In this document: one piece after another, positions 22,297 through 34,200 of the stretch
Layout of the letters: each line of letters opens with the position of its first letter
How positions within the stretch are numbered: the first letter of the stretch is position 1
Assembly (NCBI GenBank): GCA_022496805.1
Contig: CM040103.1
Location: 2,932,001-2,996,000 of the forward strand
Reading direction: 5' to 3'
Length of the DNA stretch: 64,000 nt
Source of the DNA: Pohlia nutans
Lineage: Eukaryota > Streptophyta > Bryopsida > Bryales > Mniaceae
Notes under the pieces: generated by a model
Told to the model about the DNA's origin: nothing
Database searches by the model: none
What the model saw: only the letters and a program-made list of their open reading frames with translations
Program-made: the position numbers and the translations under genes

Positions 22297-23099
22297 CCCT
22301 TTAGTGCCTAGGGTACTGTAGCAGACAGCTCTGGATTTCAGTGGGTTTTTCCAATGTGGTTGAGACTACCAAAAATAGAATGGGTTAAATTAGAAAGTAA
22401 CCGTACAATTCTATTCTCAACTCGAGAGCACACATTTTATTAAAATTTGAGAATCATCCGATGGTGGGATCGGAAGATTATAGTATGTATTTGAATTGTA
22501 TAATGCACGCTCAAAAACGAGATTTTGGGGGGTGTGTGACTTCAAAGTTAAATAGAATTTGAGGTAAATTTTCAAAAATAAAAGCAAAGACATTCAGCTA
22601 TGCCCTATGTCAACACCTCTCCGTTGCAATCTTTCATATCAAAAATAGACTCACACATAATTATTGTGAGATTTATAAGTGAAAGTGACTTGTCCATGTA
22701 CGGTTTAGGACAAAATTTTATATGTTGAAAATTGACAGGAGTGGGTACATTAGTCAAGATCGGATTACACATACTAATGGAAGATGAAGAAGAGAACACA
22801 ATCCAAAAAAATAAAACAAGATAACAAACTTCCAAACACAAGAAATACTACACAATACATATGTTGTATTTGTAAGTATTTGCTGTATTTTCAAGTATTT
22901 GCAGTATTTTTGCGTTCTGTTGATAGGTATTTTGATAGTTGTACAATTCCAAATTGAAAATTTCTTTTTCTGGAAGGTGCGTAATATATACGCACAAATC
23001 TGAACTTCAGAACTGAAGTTCCAATTCTTCACGGATTCTCTGTTATTTGCATTTCCGACGTTGCAGTGACCATAATTTGGCTTGCTAGGCACTAAAGGG
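22297..23099. mobile_element. 803-bp piggyBac-type MITE (TTAA target, CCCTTTAGTGCC ends)
   Basis: CCCTTTAGTGCCTAG at the left and its exact reverse complement at the right form 15-bp TIRs. Both ends are flanked by TTAA (22,293-22,296 and 23,100-23,103). Copy A lacks it. TTAA duplications with CCC ends are the hallmark of piggyBac elements. There is no transposase inside. It lies 22 bp upstream of the kinase B start codon. Confidence 0.85.
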
Positions 23100-23153
23100 T
23101 TAATAACCCCCACAAGCTCTGAAGAGGCTCTGGTTCACAAGGGAGAAAAATAA

Positions 23154-23831
23154 GGGCCGCTTCACACTATGGCCAAAGGTCGAGAGGCCGTCGGTTTCCA
23201 CCAATCAAATTGCAAGAAACCACGGTTGTGGCCTCTCGACCCTTCACACTAGAGGCCAAAGTCCAAAGGCCGTGGACCTTCAAAATGCTTACATGACAAC
23301 ACTTTTTGACCAAGGTGACGGCCTCTCGACCTCTCGTTTGGGTCCTACATTTTGCAAGACCCGTCACCATGGTCGAGAGGCCGTCGATTTCTTTTCATAA
23401 AAAATGAAAACTATATTTAACCCCTAACTGCCCAACCATGCATATTTTGCATGATGTACAGATTTCATCCGTAGTTTCTCATCCGTCGTGCACTTTTTGT
23501 AGTGTGATTATTTTACTGAATTTTTTATGGAAAGTTAGCTTCATGTTTGTGTGATCCGATTGAAAAGGAAACAATTTCTAAAAAAGTTATGCCTCATTTT
23601 GTGTTGCAGTGTTTCACCCAAAATATTGAAGATTTTAGTCTAAAAATGTTCTTGAAAAAATAAACTCATAAAATCAAGCATCCAAAAAATCTCCAAAAAT
23701 CACTACACCTAGAGTACTACATTATAACCCATCACAACAAATTTTCAGTAGATTTCTTTGGACTCTCAACAAAGTTTGAACTCTCAATCCCACGGCCTCT
23801 CAACCTGGACGGCCATAGTGTGAAGCGGCCC
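23154..23831. mobile_element. 678-bp PIF/Harbinger-type MITE (TAA target)
   Basis: The TIRs begin GGGCCGCTTCACACTATGG and are perfect for 21 bp. TAA flanks both sides (23,151-23,153 and 23,832-23,834), the usual 3-bp target of PIF/Harbinger. Copy A shows the empty site. Internal copies of GGTCGAGAGGCCGT in both orientations are subterminal repeats. A truncated TTAA-type MITE (from 23,421) lies inside it. Confidence 0.85.
23421..23747 (+). mobile_element. Truncated TTAA-type MITE nested in the Harbinger MITE
   Basis: It starts CCCCTAACTGCCCAACC directly after TTAA and matches 46,783 onward for about 325 bp, then diverges. The right end is missing. Confidence 0.6.
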
Positions 23832-24859
23832 TAAGATCAGTAAAATGGTATCATCCAAAATAATCTGAGAATGATTTACACTCGTTACAGAACGCTCAAG
23901 CTTATCACACAGACACTGTAACTCCCAGAGAAAATTTAAAAAGCCAGAATCTTTTTCTATCAAGACGAATGAGTACAAATCCTAAACCGTGGTTGTACTT
24001 CAACGAAATCGAAGAAAGCTAAGTTTACCAAAACTAAGAGAATTTTACATAATTAGATCGTGAGCAGGCTTTGTTGTAGAAACACGTACCGCATCACATA
24101 CTCAACGTAGTTTCAAGACTGTCTTGCACGTTTGGTCCTCGATCGGGCTTACCTTGGATAAATCAAACCCAAGGTCTACATAATCCTCACAGATCTTTCT
24201 CTACTACTTAACAAACAAGTGACTACTGATGGAATTTCAAAAACCAATCCCCAGCGAACACGTACAAAGAGACAAAGTTAAACATCACTTAATTCATAGC
24301 CTTCCAAACAGGAGAAGCTCCTACATAAAACGATTTTGGCAATGAAGTTGATATTTGAAACCCAGCTAAGCATGTGCAAAGGAACTATATATGTTAAACT
24401 ATGATAATTTATGCTCTAACTTGTACGATCTAACCACTGACGTTTCAACAATCTCCAAGCTTCAGAACAACCAATTTAAACAAGAGCAAGCAGCAAAAGC
24501 AGGCAAGAATTCCTACAAAACGTGATGTTCATGAAAGTGAGCAAACATTCAAAGGGAGACGAGCCTCGCACCTCAAGAGATGAGCAATCCTGCAACTGTC
24601 GCAGCGAATTCAGGAGGCTCAACTCACGAGTAGCAAAGAGCAGAGAGCTTGCACTGAACGATGCATCGATCTGCCATTTTCTGCATGTGGGACGAGGCCT
24701 GCCCTCGTCCCTAACTCCCAGTCGGGGAAGGGAGGGCGCCTGCCTGCCCGGCGGGCGGGGCAGGGTGGGCGGCCCAAAGCCTGCCCGGGCGGGAGCTGCA
24801 GGGCCGGGGCCGGGCTATGGAATGCCAAAAGGGCCATGTTCTGTAAAACAGGGTACCCC

Positions 24860-24948
24860 GCAGCGTTCTTTTTTCTGGCGACAAGAAGTTGCTGGCAGAT
24901 GCTTGGAAGCAGCTGCGAGCAACTTCTTGTCGCCAGAAAAAAAACCCT
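24860..24948. mobile_element. hAT-like hairpin MITE 1 (89 bp)
   Basis: TTTCTGGCGACAAGAAGTTGC pairs with its reverse complement at the other end, almost the whole element being a hairpin. Target duplication GGTACCCC / GATACCCC (7 of 8). The opposite repeat arm at 37.8 kb has the uninterrupted site. Confidence 0.75.
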
Positions 24949-25050
24949 GATACCCCGGGGAAGATGCCCGGTGCCCCGAGAAAGATTCCCTGTACCCGGG
25001 GAAGATTCCCTGTACCCGAGCTCGACCCAGTAGATTTTGGCGGATATCAA

Positions 25051-25151
25051 ATTGCGTTCTTTTTTTTTGGCGACAAAAAGTTGCTGGCAGATGTTGGAAG
25101 CAGCTGCGAAGGAGCTGCGAGCAACTTCTCGTCGCCAGAAAAAAGAACCCT
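25051..25151. mobile_element. hAT-like hairpin MITE 2 (101 bp)
   Basis: Same family as the element at 24,860. It has a perfect 8-bp target duplication, GATATCAA (25,043-25,050 and 25,152-25,159). The opposite arm reads GGATATCGATGCG without insertion. Confidence 0.8.
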
Positions 25152-25244
25152 GATATCAATGCGTATGTTTTGAGTCTGTATACCTACACATATTCGTACA
25201 TATACAGGTTTTCTTAATACGAAAATACTTCTTGGTCTGCCCAA

Positions 25245-26186
25245 ACGTGGCTTAGGGTTTGGTACTGCAATCAGTCCCTCTCCAGCTTCTGCCCGTCGTC
25301 TTCCCCAGCTTAGCGTGCTTGCGAGTTGTTGCAGGAGTTTAGATCGCAATTTTGGTCGCAGGGGATCAAGACGGTGAGCGAGCAAGCGAGGTTCTGCATG
25401 TCGTGGTGGAGATCGAGTCGGTGGATCGGAGCGCATGCAGTTTTCTCTTCACAATTAATTGTTATGGGATGAAGCTAAGACGGAGGGAGCAGAGTACATC
25501 TACCTCGATCTACAGGTATGATCGATCAAATTACCATGAGCCAGCACTGCAAAATTAGGGTTAAGTTAATTATGTTAATGCATTGGATGGATGCCTGGGC
25601 AAGCTTAAGGCAATTCTCAATCAGTTGATGTTAGAATTAATTAAGCAGGCGCTACAACTGATCTTTCGACCAGATATGGTTTTTGTCAAAACGGGACTGT
25701 AAAGAACGAAACCACGCTTGGTTTCATATGTAATTGAAATTTTCCAGATCCATCCACAGTATAGATTGGGATTTTGCTTGCTGTATAAATGAGAAAAAAC
25801 TTGCGTGACAGCTCCATTATCAATGCAAAATAGATATGTGGTTTCAAGGCTCCATACAAAGAATTTGAGCGCTATGTACAATAGGATCAAAACTCATTGA
25901 GAATGCAGACCATGAATTCTGTTCATCATGAATGCAAACCACAAATCATTTTACAAATGGTGAGCTGAAGTAACCTTCATTTTCGTATTGATAGGCTTGA
26001 TTGTGCTGTATGTGTGGGGTAATTTGTCAGAAGCAAAGGTTAGTTTCAAGTGCTGACACTAGCCAAGCCAGATTCATATCCTGATAGCTTGTTCCGGTTT
26101 ATGCTGCTTACATCTTCCGGTTTCTTGTCGTTGGAATGATTACAGCTAAAACAGTTAAGAAGAACAGTTAAGGGTTGCTTGCAGTG
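25245..26186. other. Upstream of the integrase gene; no gene recognised
   Basis: Open frames are short and unconvincing. The promoter and 5' UTR of the integrase gene should lie here, but no element could be assigned. Confidence 0.35.
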
Positions 26187-28000
26187 ATGGAAGGCATGGA
26201 GCTACCTGTGGATTTGGTGGACTATGTTCAGAGCATGTTGAGCGAAAGAGTTCCACTTAAAAGGATTGCTGCAGCCTTGAATATCTCAGATCCAAGGAGG
26301 CTGAAGAGGCTCATGACAAAGGCATTAGGTCGGAAATTTAGGGTGTTTGACAAGTTCACAATCGAAGAGCTCTCCAACAAAATCGAAGCTCTCCTCCCGA
26401 TTCGGGAGCATGGAGCCAATTGGGGTATTTTTCATGTGAAAGCAGCCTTGGGACGTCTCCATATCAGGCCTCCAAGAAGGAACATTGCAAGAGCATTGCA
26501 AGTATTGTCAGGTATCTTTCTATTTCTTAGTACTAGTGATGATTAATTTTATTTTATATTGGTCTGTGTTTATTTTTTTGGTTTCACTGTTTCTTTCTTA
26601 ATAATCTATCCTTGTTACAAGTATTGGGAATTTTAACAATGTGATGAATCATATAGGAGCTCATTATGAAAGGAGGCGTCGAGGGCTTCCATTAACTCGG
26701 CGACAATACAATGTCACAATGCCTATGGCACTATGACATATTGATTGTGAGTTCAATCTACATTTTCTACTTCAGTTGTTTAATTTATTCTCCTTGTTTT
26801 TTATGTCATGTTTTCTTTCAAATGTTGAGTTCACTATACTAATCTATTTTTTCTGTATTGCAGCATATGATAAACTTGCAATGTATGGCTTGCGCATTCA
26901 TGGATGTATCGATGGTGCATCACACTACGTATTGTATGCAAAAGTTGCTGCAGATAAAACTCAAGAAACCATTTTTGAGCCATTTAGAGTGGCTGTGCAA
27001 AAGTTTGGCACCCCTCTACGAGTTCGTTCTGATTTTGCAGCAGAACATGTACTCATTCGTGAATTTATGGAAGAGGCACGGGTGGACACGAGAAACCCTT
27101 TTCTAGTTGCTTCTTCAGTTCACAATCAGGTAAGTATCGTCTTTCTCAATGCATTTCTTGTTGCTATTTAAATTTTTTTTTTTTCTGGTATCATTGTTTT
27201 TGGATGTCTATTAATTTTTGTGGGGAAATTATATTTGAGTAAATGAACTTTGTGTGCAGAGAATTGAACATTGGTGGCGGTATCTATGGGAGAAAGTAAT
27301 TTGGTACTACAAGAATGCATTCAAAGAAATGGTTACTCAAGGTTTCTTTATTCCGGATGATCCTTATCAAAGGGCGTCATTTGTAGCTATCTTTCTTCCA
27401 ATTCTGCAGGAAGTAGTTGATGAGTATGTTGGTGTATGGAACACACACCTAGTTCGCCAAATCAATGAAAATGGCAGATTTCGCCCTTCCCATGTCCCAG
27501 CTCGTTATTTCCGTGAATTTGAGAGATTGCACGGGTGAGTTCATTTTACCTAAATTTCCATTTCTATTTTGAAAGGTTCAATTTACAACAACATAAATAA
27601 GAATAATTCATTTCATATTTGTTGTGCATTTTCAGGTGGACTTCACATGTGCAAGATATGCATGTTGGTGATGATCATCAACACATGGGGACTCAAGATT
27701 TAGGACCTCCGGGTCCACAGACATGGAGGGCTCGTCGTCGAGCTCCAGAGCCGACATTATATCAAATTCCATGTTTGCCATGTGGATTGTCTACCTTGAG
27801 AGACTTGGCATATGCAAGAGGGAGAGTAGGTAAAGATAATTTGCAATGCTTTCATTTGCATTTTTTCTTGTCGTATTATTGTCATTCAGCTCATGAGAGT
27901 CATTTGTATGTGAACCAAGTAGATATTGTAGACCACTCCAGTGAGAGTAGAGAAGCATATGCTCTCCTAGTAGATTTAGCCTCTAGAAGTGACATCTAAA
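26187..28000 (+). pseudogene. DDE integrase (Integrase_dom_put family) transposon gene, one nonsense codon
   Basis: Six exons can be drawn with GT..AG borders in consistent phases: 26,187-26,511; 26,657-26,746; 26,864-27,129; 27,260-27,534; 27,636-27,829; about 27,890-28,000. The N-terminal part is a helix-turn-helix type region with ISDPRRLKRLM and an Arg-rich segment. The catalytic core is complete: HID (Asp codon 26,743), RSDFAAEHV (Asp 27,031), HNQRIEHWW (Glu 27,266), then an FLPILQEVVDEY helix region and WNTH. This is the retroviral-integrase-like family of multicopy genes common in animal genomes. TGA at 26,734-26,736 replaces the Trp expected in LWHID. The exon structure is otherwise clean, so inactivation looks recent. 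It may belong with the HECT gene 3 kb downstream. Confidence 0.75.
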
Positions 28001-28384
28001 TCCAAGTTCTCATCTGCAGATTGATCTCGTTCAATTACTTCATTCTTTAGCAGCCAGGCTTATTATCCTTGATGATGCAGGGTTGATGATGCAGGGTTAC
28101 AACTAGCTCATCTGTCTGTCCATGCTTGTACTTACTTACCCAACCAGAGTCCAGATATGTTTGCTCTTTTGTTGCACATTTGCAAAGGACTCCAAGGACT
28201 TCTTGAATAATTGAATAATCTAAAAGCTTGGGTGACATTGGCGCTCTGAAAAGCCATGCTTTCACTCACACCTTATTAACTGGCTGTGTGTGAGTGAGTG
28301 AGTAATGGACGCCTGCTCATGGCCTTTGGTTGTACAAAGAGTTCTTAATGGAATTTCATGTGCACCTCACTAGTATTGACCATC

Positions 28385-28530
28385 ACCAGCTAACTTACGT
28401 TAAGTTACTGTCAACTTGCGATTTTCTCTTACAGCCTCGGATGACTTTCATCTAACTTACGTTAAGTTATTGTCAACTGGCTTGCAACTTTCTCTTACAG
28501 CCTCAGATGACTTTCATCTAAGTGACGTTT
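28385..28530. repeat. Two-unit tandem repeat, about 65 bp
   Basis: The unit CTAACTTACGTTAAGTTA ... CAGATGACTTTCAT occurs twice in a row with small differences. It is non-coding. Confidence 0.7.
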
Positions 28531-28650
28531 GTGCAGTGGAGTCTGAGCCATGGTAATATTTTGTCAGGAAGGGCTCCAAGTTAACTTTGTGAAGGTCAAT
28601 CATTCTTACTTCTTACATTTCTTCGGTTTTTACATATAGGGTTACATATA

Positions 28651-28682
28651 GGGTTTAGAATTTAGGGTTTAGGGTTTAGGGT
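28651..28682. repeat. Interstitial plant-type telomeric motif
   Basis: Four slightly degenerate units of TTTAGGG, the Arabidopsis-type telomere repeat. Too short to be a telomere; probably a repair scar or a telo-box-like cluster. Confidence 0.7.
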
Positions 28683-28789
28683 CTTTTGAATTATTGTCAA
28701 TATTATGTGAGATATACACATCTTTTAACTAAACTCAACTAATTCCATAAGATTTTTTTTAATCATTTCTAACCATAGATTTTTTTTAA

Positions 28790-29177
28790 CCAAAGATTTG
28801 GCAGTTTTCCAAAGATGCATTATAAAATGCAACTAAGAGGGATATTTTGAAATTGATGAATGAATAGAAGTTGTACATTTTGCATTTTAGATTATATCCA
28901 TACGGTTAGATTTGCGATTACTATTACCAATATTTGTGTATTAATTTCAAACTCAAAATTTAACACTCTTTTGTAATATGCATACAAATAAGATATTAAC
29001 AATCTAATAATGAAACTTCAAATCATCCCCTTTCTTATTGGATCACACATGCACGGAGCTAAATTCCCATAAAAGTTTTAATAAAAACACCAACACTTCA
29101 AAAAGTACATACCGGATGAGAAAATGGACTTCAAATCCGTACATTATGCTAAATATGTATAGTTGGGCAGTTAGAGG
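28790..29177 (-). mobile_element. TTAA-type MITE
   Basis: It lies between TTAA (28,786-28,789) and TTAA (29,178-29,181) and ends GGGCAGTTAGAGG. The body matches the elements at 15.9 kb and 46.8 kb (reverse complement). No coding capacity. Confidence 0.65.
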
Positions 29178-29179
29178 TT

Positions 29180-31230
29180 AAGAGCTTCGAGATTATCCCT
29201 TCCAACTAAGCATTATATGTAGAGATCCTCTCATTATTATTGTATCTTTCGCAATCTTTCATATCTTTGTATCTTAGTTTCCAATTTTACATACTTTTCT
29301 TTTATATACTTTTGTTTTTATGTACTTTTATTTTTACATTTTTAAAAATAAGTATATTTTATATACTTTTATTTTTATATACTTTTATTTTTATATGTTT
29401 TTATTTTTATATGTTTTTATTTTTATATACTTTTATTTTTATAATAACTAAAATAAACACATTTTTATTTTTAGTAATTTGTGAATTTAGCTATATAAAA
29501 ACCAAGATGCTTACAATGAATTTATATGTTTTGTATTAATTTAATTACATATTTATCCTTCGTTCTTTTCTATCAATTTGTATGTAATATATTTCTGCAA
29601 GATGTATATATATTAATAATTATTCTACGCATATTGTATTATCTGAATATACATGTTCTTATAATATTTACAATATGATTGATTTATAAAAAACTTAGTA
29701 AATAGTAAATATATAGGAGAAATCCAAGCAAAGACCAACATACTTTGAATCAAAAAATTTGATATTTATAAAATTAGTTATGAATTTCTAGATAATTTTG
29801 GAAGTCAATTTCTGGTTATTATTGGATAATTTGCAATGCTTTCATTTGCATTTTTTTTCGTCTTATTATTGTCACCTAGCTCATGAGTCACTTGTACATA
29901 TCATTATTTTATACCTTCTACAAATTCATACAGAACTCCAATGTACATTTCATTATTTTATACCTTCTACAAATTATTTTATTTTATTTTATTATTTATG
30001 AAGAGACCTCAATTGCATGTTTCATTTAGGGAGTTATTGTAAAATAATTAATTAACCCCAACGTAAAAAAATTAATTGATAAAACCAAAAAAATAAGCAA
30101 AACTATTACAAGTTAATTGACAATGTAGAATTTTAAAACATTAATTAAAAATGCATCAAAGTTTATTTTAAAAAAACACAAAACATCCATGATATTTTTT
30201 TAGCTCATTATAAAATGAGTTGGATTTTCTATTACAAGGCTTGCTACTACTTGACACTAGTGACAATATGAACACGGTTATATTCTTGATCTTGATCACA
30301 ACTTGATAGTGTGAATAGGGCCATATTCTTGATCTTGGTTTAGGGATACCGTGAACATGAAGGTCAGGGACGGCCTAGAGCATCTGAAATTCTACTTCCA
30401 AAGAATCAAGCTCAATCCCATTGATTAATTCCAATCAACAGTGACTCAATTGATTCCTGAGTCTTCTCTTCTCCTCACTTGCATTCTTTTTCTTCGAAAT
30501 CCGTTCGACACATTCTTTTCTTTGAAATCCGTTTGACATCGAAGCTGAAGCATTCTCTCAGAGATTGGAGTTTGGACTTGACGAGGTGAGAATTACATGA
30601 CCAACTCAAAACTTGTTCTGATTTCTTGATCAAGAAAATCAAGAAAATGATGTATTTCTAGTCTCATATGCATCGATAGCCAACAGTTAGTAACTGGAAG
30701 GAATTAATTAGGGTTACTTGCCATTTGTGTTGGAAGATTTTTGCACGGGAATTCAATTATATTTAGGTAGACGTGAAATGTGGGAACGTTTTTAGAACAT
30801 GCTTGAATCATGCTTGAAACATGCTGGTTGTGGGTGCGTCCACTGACTGAGTTGGTTTGATACGGGCACATACACTCTGAAGTATTATCTCAGAGATCGG
30901 AGATTGGACTTGAGGTGAGAATTTCGTGACCAACTCGGACGATCAGATGTGATCAAGCCATTAACTCATTGAGGCCTTCAGACCATGCATTTTGACTTCA
31001 GGTTTGAGAATATCACAGCTGATTGTAGATTGTTGATGCTTGGGTGAAGTAAAGGCGTATTCGAATTTTTATAGTATTGGAAGATCTGCTCAATTTTTAA
31101 ATCCAGAACACTTGGATGCTAACTTACTCAGTCTCTTCCACCTCTTGAAACCCTGCCATTAGAATGTTAGCATGCCTTTTATGGAGGAATGGGAATTCTA
31201 AATAATCTAGGAATGTGAACAAACACTGAT
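29180..31230. other. AT-rich spacer with low-complexity tracts
   Basis: 29,280-29,460 is made of repeated TTTTATTTTTATATAC units. 29,825-29,893 duplicates the last intron of the integrase gene (27,837-27,905). Two related stretches at 30,545-30,625 and 30,865-30,940 (CTCAGAGAT(T/C)GGAG ... GACCAACTC) could be duplicated leader sequences of the HECT gene. No gene is supported. Confidence 0.45.
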
Positions 31231-31240
31231 ACACCCTTTG

Positions 31241-34200
31241 ATGGCAACAGTGTCCGGTATCGTCATTGACATGGAACCTCAAGAAGAGCCAACGACAAGG
31301 ATCCGCACGACAGTCTTTCCCATGCTCATTGTCAACAATGCCCAAGATTTTGCATACAATCAAAGATTTGGAGCACCAGGACGAGGAGCACCAGGACAAG
31401 GAGCACTAGGTCGTGGAGCACCAAGGCATGGGAGAAATTCATCTAGCACAAAGGGCAACAATACCAACAACCAACCACCATCAGCAGAATCAAGTGTTCA
31501 ACCTCCATCAACATCAAGTTCACGACCTAATATCACAAGGTCAATCTACATTCTACCACATGATACAATATGGATTGCCAAAGGAGGAGACACACTTCCT
31601 TTTGTAGAGTCTTGGCCACTGGATTCTCCTAGTGTGCTTGTTTCCTTGCCAAGTACAACAAAGTGGGAAGGATTAGTACATCCCTTCCCCACAGATTCAG
31701 TAGAGCATGGAATTGCAATGGCATTTGCAAAGGCCTTCGCACAATCTACAACAAATTTATATGCAGGTCTATTCTATAAGAGGACGAAGAAAAGAAAGGG
31801 AATAGAAAGTGAGAGAGGATACTACCTCAAACCCTATTTTAGGGTGAAAGGGGCTTGTTTTGGATCCTTCCCAGCAAATACAAATTTAGTTTATTGCCCT
31901 GACTCTACTCTACTACCACAAGGGGCAGTAGATACTTACATGAGGAGGTTAGAGGCTGGACAAAGTAGCACCGTCAGGAGTACGCCATTGATTCTATCCA
32001 TTGATGCTCCAGCCGCTGCTGCAGCTCAACAGACTCCGCCTCCTGTTCCACAGCCTAGGTAAATCATTTAATTAGTCTTATTCTTCCCTTGTTCATTCAT
32101 CTCATTTGAAACATCCTTTTCACTATAGACTTAGTTAGTTAGGCAGTTGACTTTAGAAACTAAGACATCGTAGAATGAAAAATCTTGCACTCTAAAACTC
32201 ATTCAATCTTGCATTCTATTAGGGCAAATTAACTCACTAAAAATGTGGTGCACGCAGTTGGAGTCCAGCTGCAACTCCTCATCCTCCTGCTGCAGCTCAA
32301 CAGACTCCACCTCCTGTTCGACAGTCTAGGTAAGTCGTTTAATTGGTCTTATTCTTTCCATATTCATTCACCTCATTTGAATCATCCTTCACACTTTAGA
32401 CTAAGCTAGGCAGTTGACTTTAGAAACTAAGACATCGTAGAATGAAAAATCTTGCACTCTAAAACTCATTCAATCTTGCATTCTATTAGGGCAAATTAAC
32501 TCACTAAAAATGTGGTGCACGCAGTTGGAGTCCAGCTGCAACTCCTCATCCTCCTGCTGCAGCTCAACAGACTCCACCTCCTGTTCGACAGTCTAGGTAA
32601 GTCGTTTAATTGGTCTTATTCTTTCCATATTCATTCACCTCATTTGAATCATCCTTCACACTTTAGACTAAGCTAGGCAGTTGACTTTAGAAACTAAGAC
32701 ATCGTAGAATGAAAAATCTTGCACTCTAAAACTCATTCAATCTTGCATTCTATTAGGGCAAATTAACTCACTAAAAATGTGGTGCACGCAGTTGGAGTCC
32801 AGCTGCAACTCCTCATCCTCCTGCTGCAGCTCAACAGACTCCACCTCCTGTTCGACAGTCTAGGTAAGTCGTTTAATTGGTCTTATTCTTTCCATATTCA
32901 TTCACCTCATTTGAATCATCCTTCACACTTTAGACTAAGCTAGGCAGTTGACTTTAGAAACTAAGACATCGTAGAATGAAAAATCTTGCACTCTATTGGG
33001 GCAAAGTAACTCACTAAAAATGTGGTGCACGCAGTTGGAGTCCAGCTGCAACTCCTCATCAAGATTCAGCTCTAGCTCCTGCAGCAATTCAAGATACCAG
33101 GTAAGTCACATTATTATGTTTGATTTCCTTTTTTTGTTTGCTTTGTTTCCCTAGTTTATTTATTTTGTTTATGCTCCCAAAAAAATGGCCTATGACAATT
33201 AGTCTTGGTTTCAAACTGCAGAGAGGGAGAGCCATCAAGACAATTCATTGACTTGGCTATACCAGAATCTAGGAGCCATGAGAGTGCAAAAGATAATCAC
33301 CTTGAGTATCTTTCGGAGGAATGGATTCGTCTCCATGAAGCGTATTTTGCTGCTTTATACTTGAAAGATAAAAATATGGGCAGGTCTACTCAGGACACTG
33401 AAGATTTGGAGAGAAGCGCGTCATTTTGGCACTCTTTCCACGAACTGGAGAATGAAGTCATACTTGAAGGGAATCCTGCAATCAAGAACATTATATCAAA
33501 TTTGGTTAGAAGAAAAAATCTTCAAAGAGGCATCACATGCACTGAGGCAGACCTGAATAAGATAACAGCACATCCAACTATGAGGATGTTTACTGTAGCA
33601 GACCTAAGACTGGAATTTGAGCTGAGAGCAACCCCATTTTGGAGGGAGTGGGATGTTTTTGAGAACCTCATTAAGAATGCACCCATTGGTGCAACATACA
33701 TTCATTTAGCCAACACCATCCTGTCAACACATGGCAAAGAAGGTTTGGATAGGATTCAGGAGTTAGAAGAGCTATTCAAGGAGAATCCCAACAGTAAACT
33801 GTCTCTGGAGCTACTGGAACTCATGTGCAAAGCCTCCAATGATCCAAAGCACATTGAAGAAGAAAAGCTTCTACAGATGAGGAAACAGGTGGAAATTGCA
33901 TTGTTTGACTTCCAATGCTACTTCCTACAGCAGAAAGTCTTCTACTCCTACAATACTTTCATTGATACTACAAGACTAGTACCTACGACGTACATCAAGG
34001 TCTACCAAGGAAGGGAATATCAAACATTTTGTGAGTATTGGAGAGAGGTTGTTCTTACAAATCAGGCATGCAACAAAATCAAGGTCAAATTCACACACTC
34101 TTCAGGGATAGAAGAGAAACAGACTCTTGATGCTGATGGGCTACGCAATTCCTGGCTCACAAATTGTTGGAAACAATTTGTATCCATGCCATTTGTGAGT

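Larger units (their letters stand above)
16080..24690. repeat. Segmental duplication, copy B
   Basis: Collinear with 5004-12,170. Homology on the right ends near 24,685, where copy A continues with unrelated DNA and copy B meets the GC-rich repeat of 24.8 kb. Confidence 0.9.
24815..25240 (+). repeat. Left arm of a 12.3-kb-spaced inverted repeat
   Basis: From GGAATGCCAAAAGGGCC to CTTGGTCTGCCC this segment matches the reverse complement of 37,572-37,832, apart from two hairpin MITEs inserted here and a few changes. It contains head-to-tail units of about 20 bp around TACCCGGGGAAGAT. Beyond GGAATGCC both arms continue GC-rich but diverge. Confidence 0.8.

Noticed and set aside
24690..25240. CRISPR-like look of the about 20-bp repeats in the GC-rich arms
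   Set aside because: The repeats are contiguous without unique spacers, the sequence is eukaryotic and the whole arm recurs inverted at 37.6 kb.
28651..28682. Telomere end
   Set aside because: Only about four units, inside the window, with unrelated DNA on both sides.
29240..29540. Plus-strand frame of aromatic-rich residues
   Set aside because: Translation of a TTTTATTTTTATATAC low-complexity tract.
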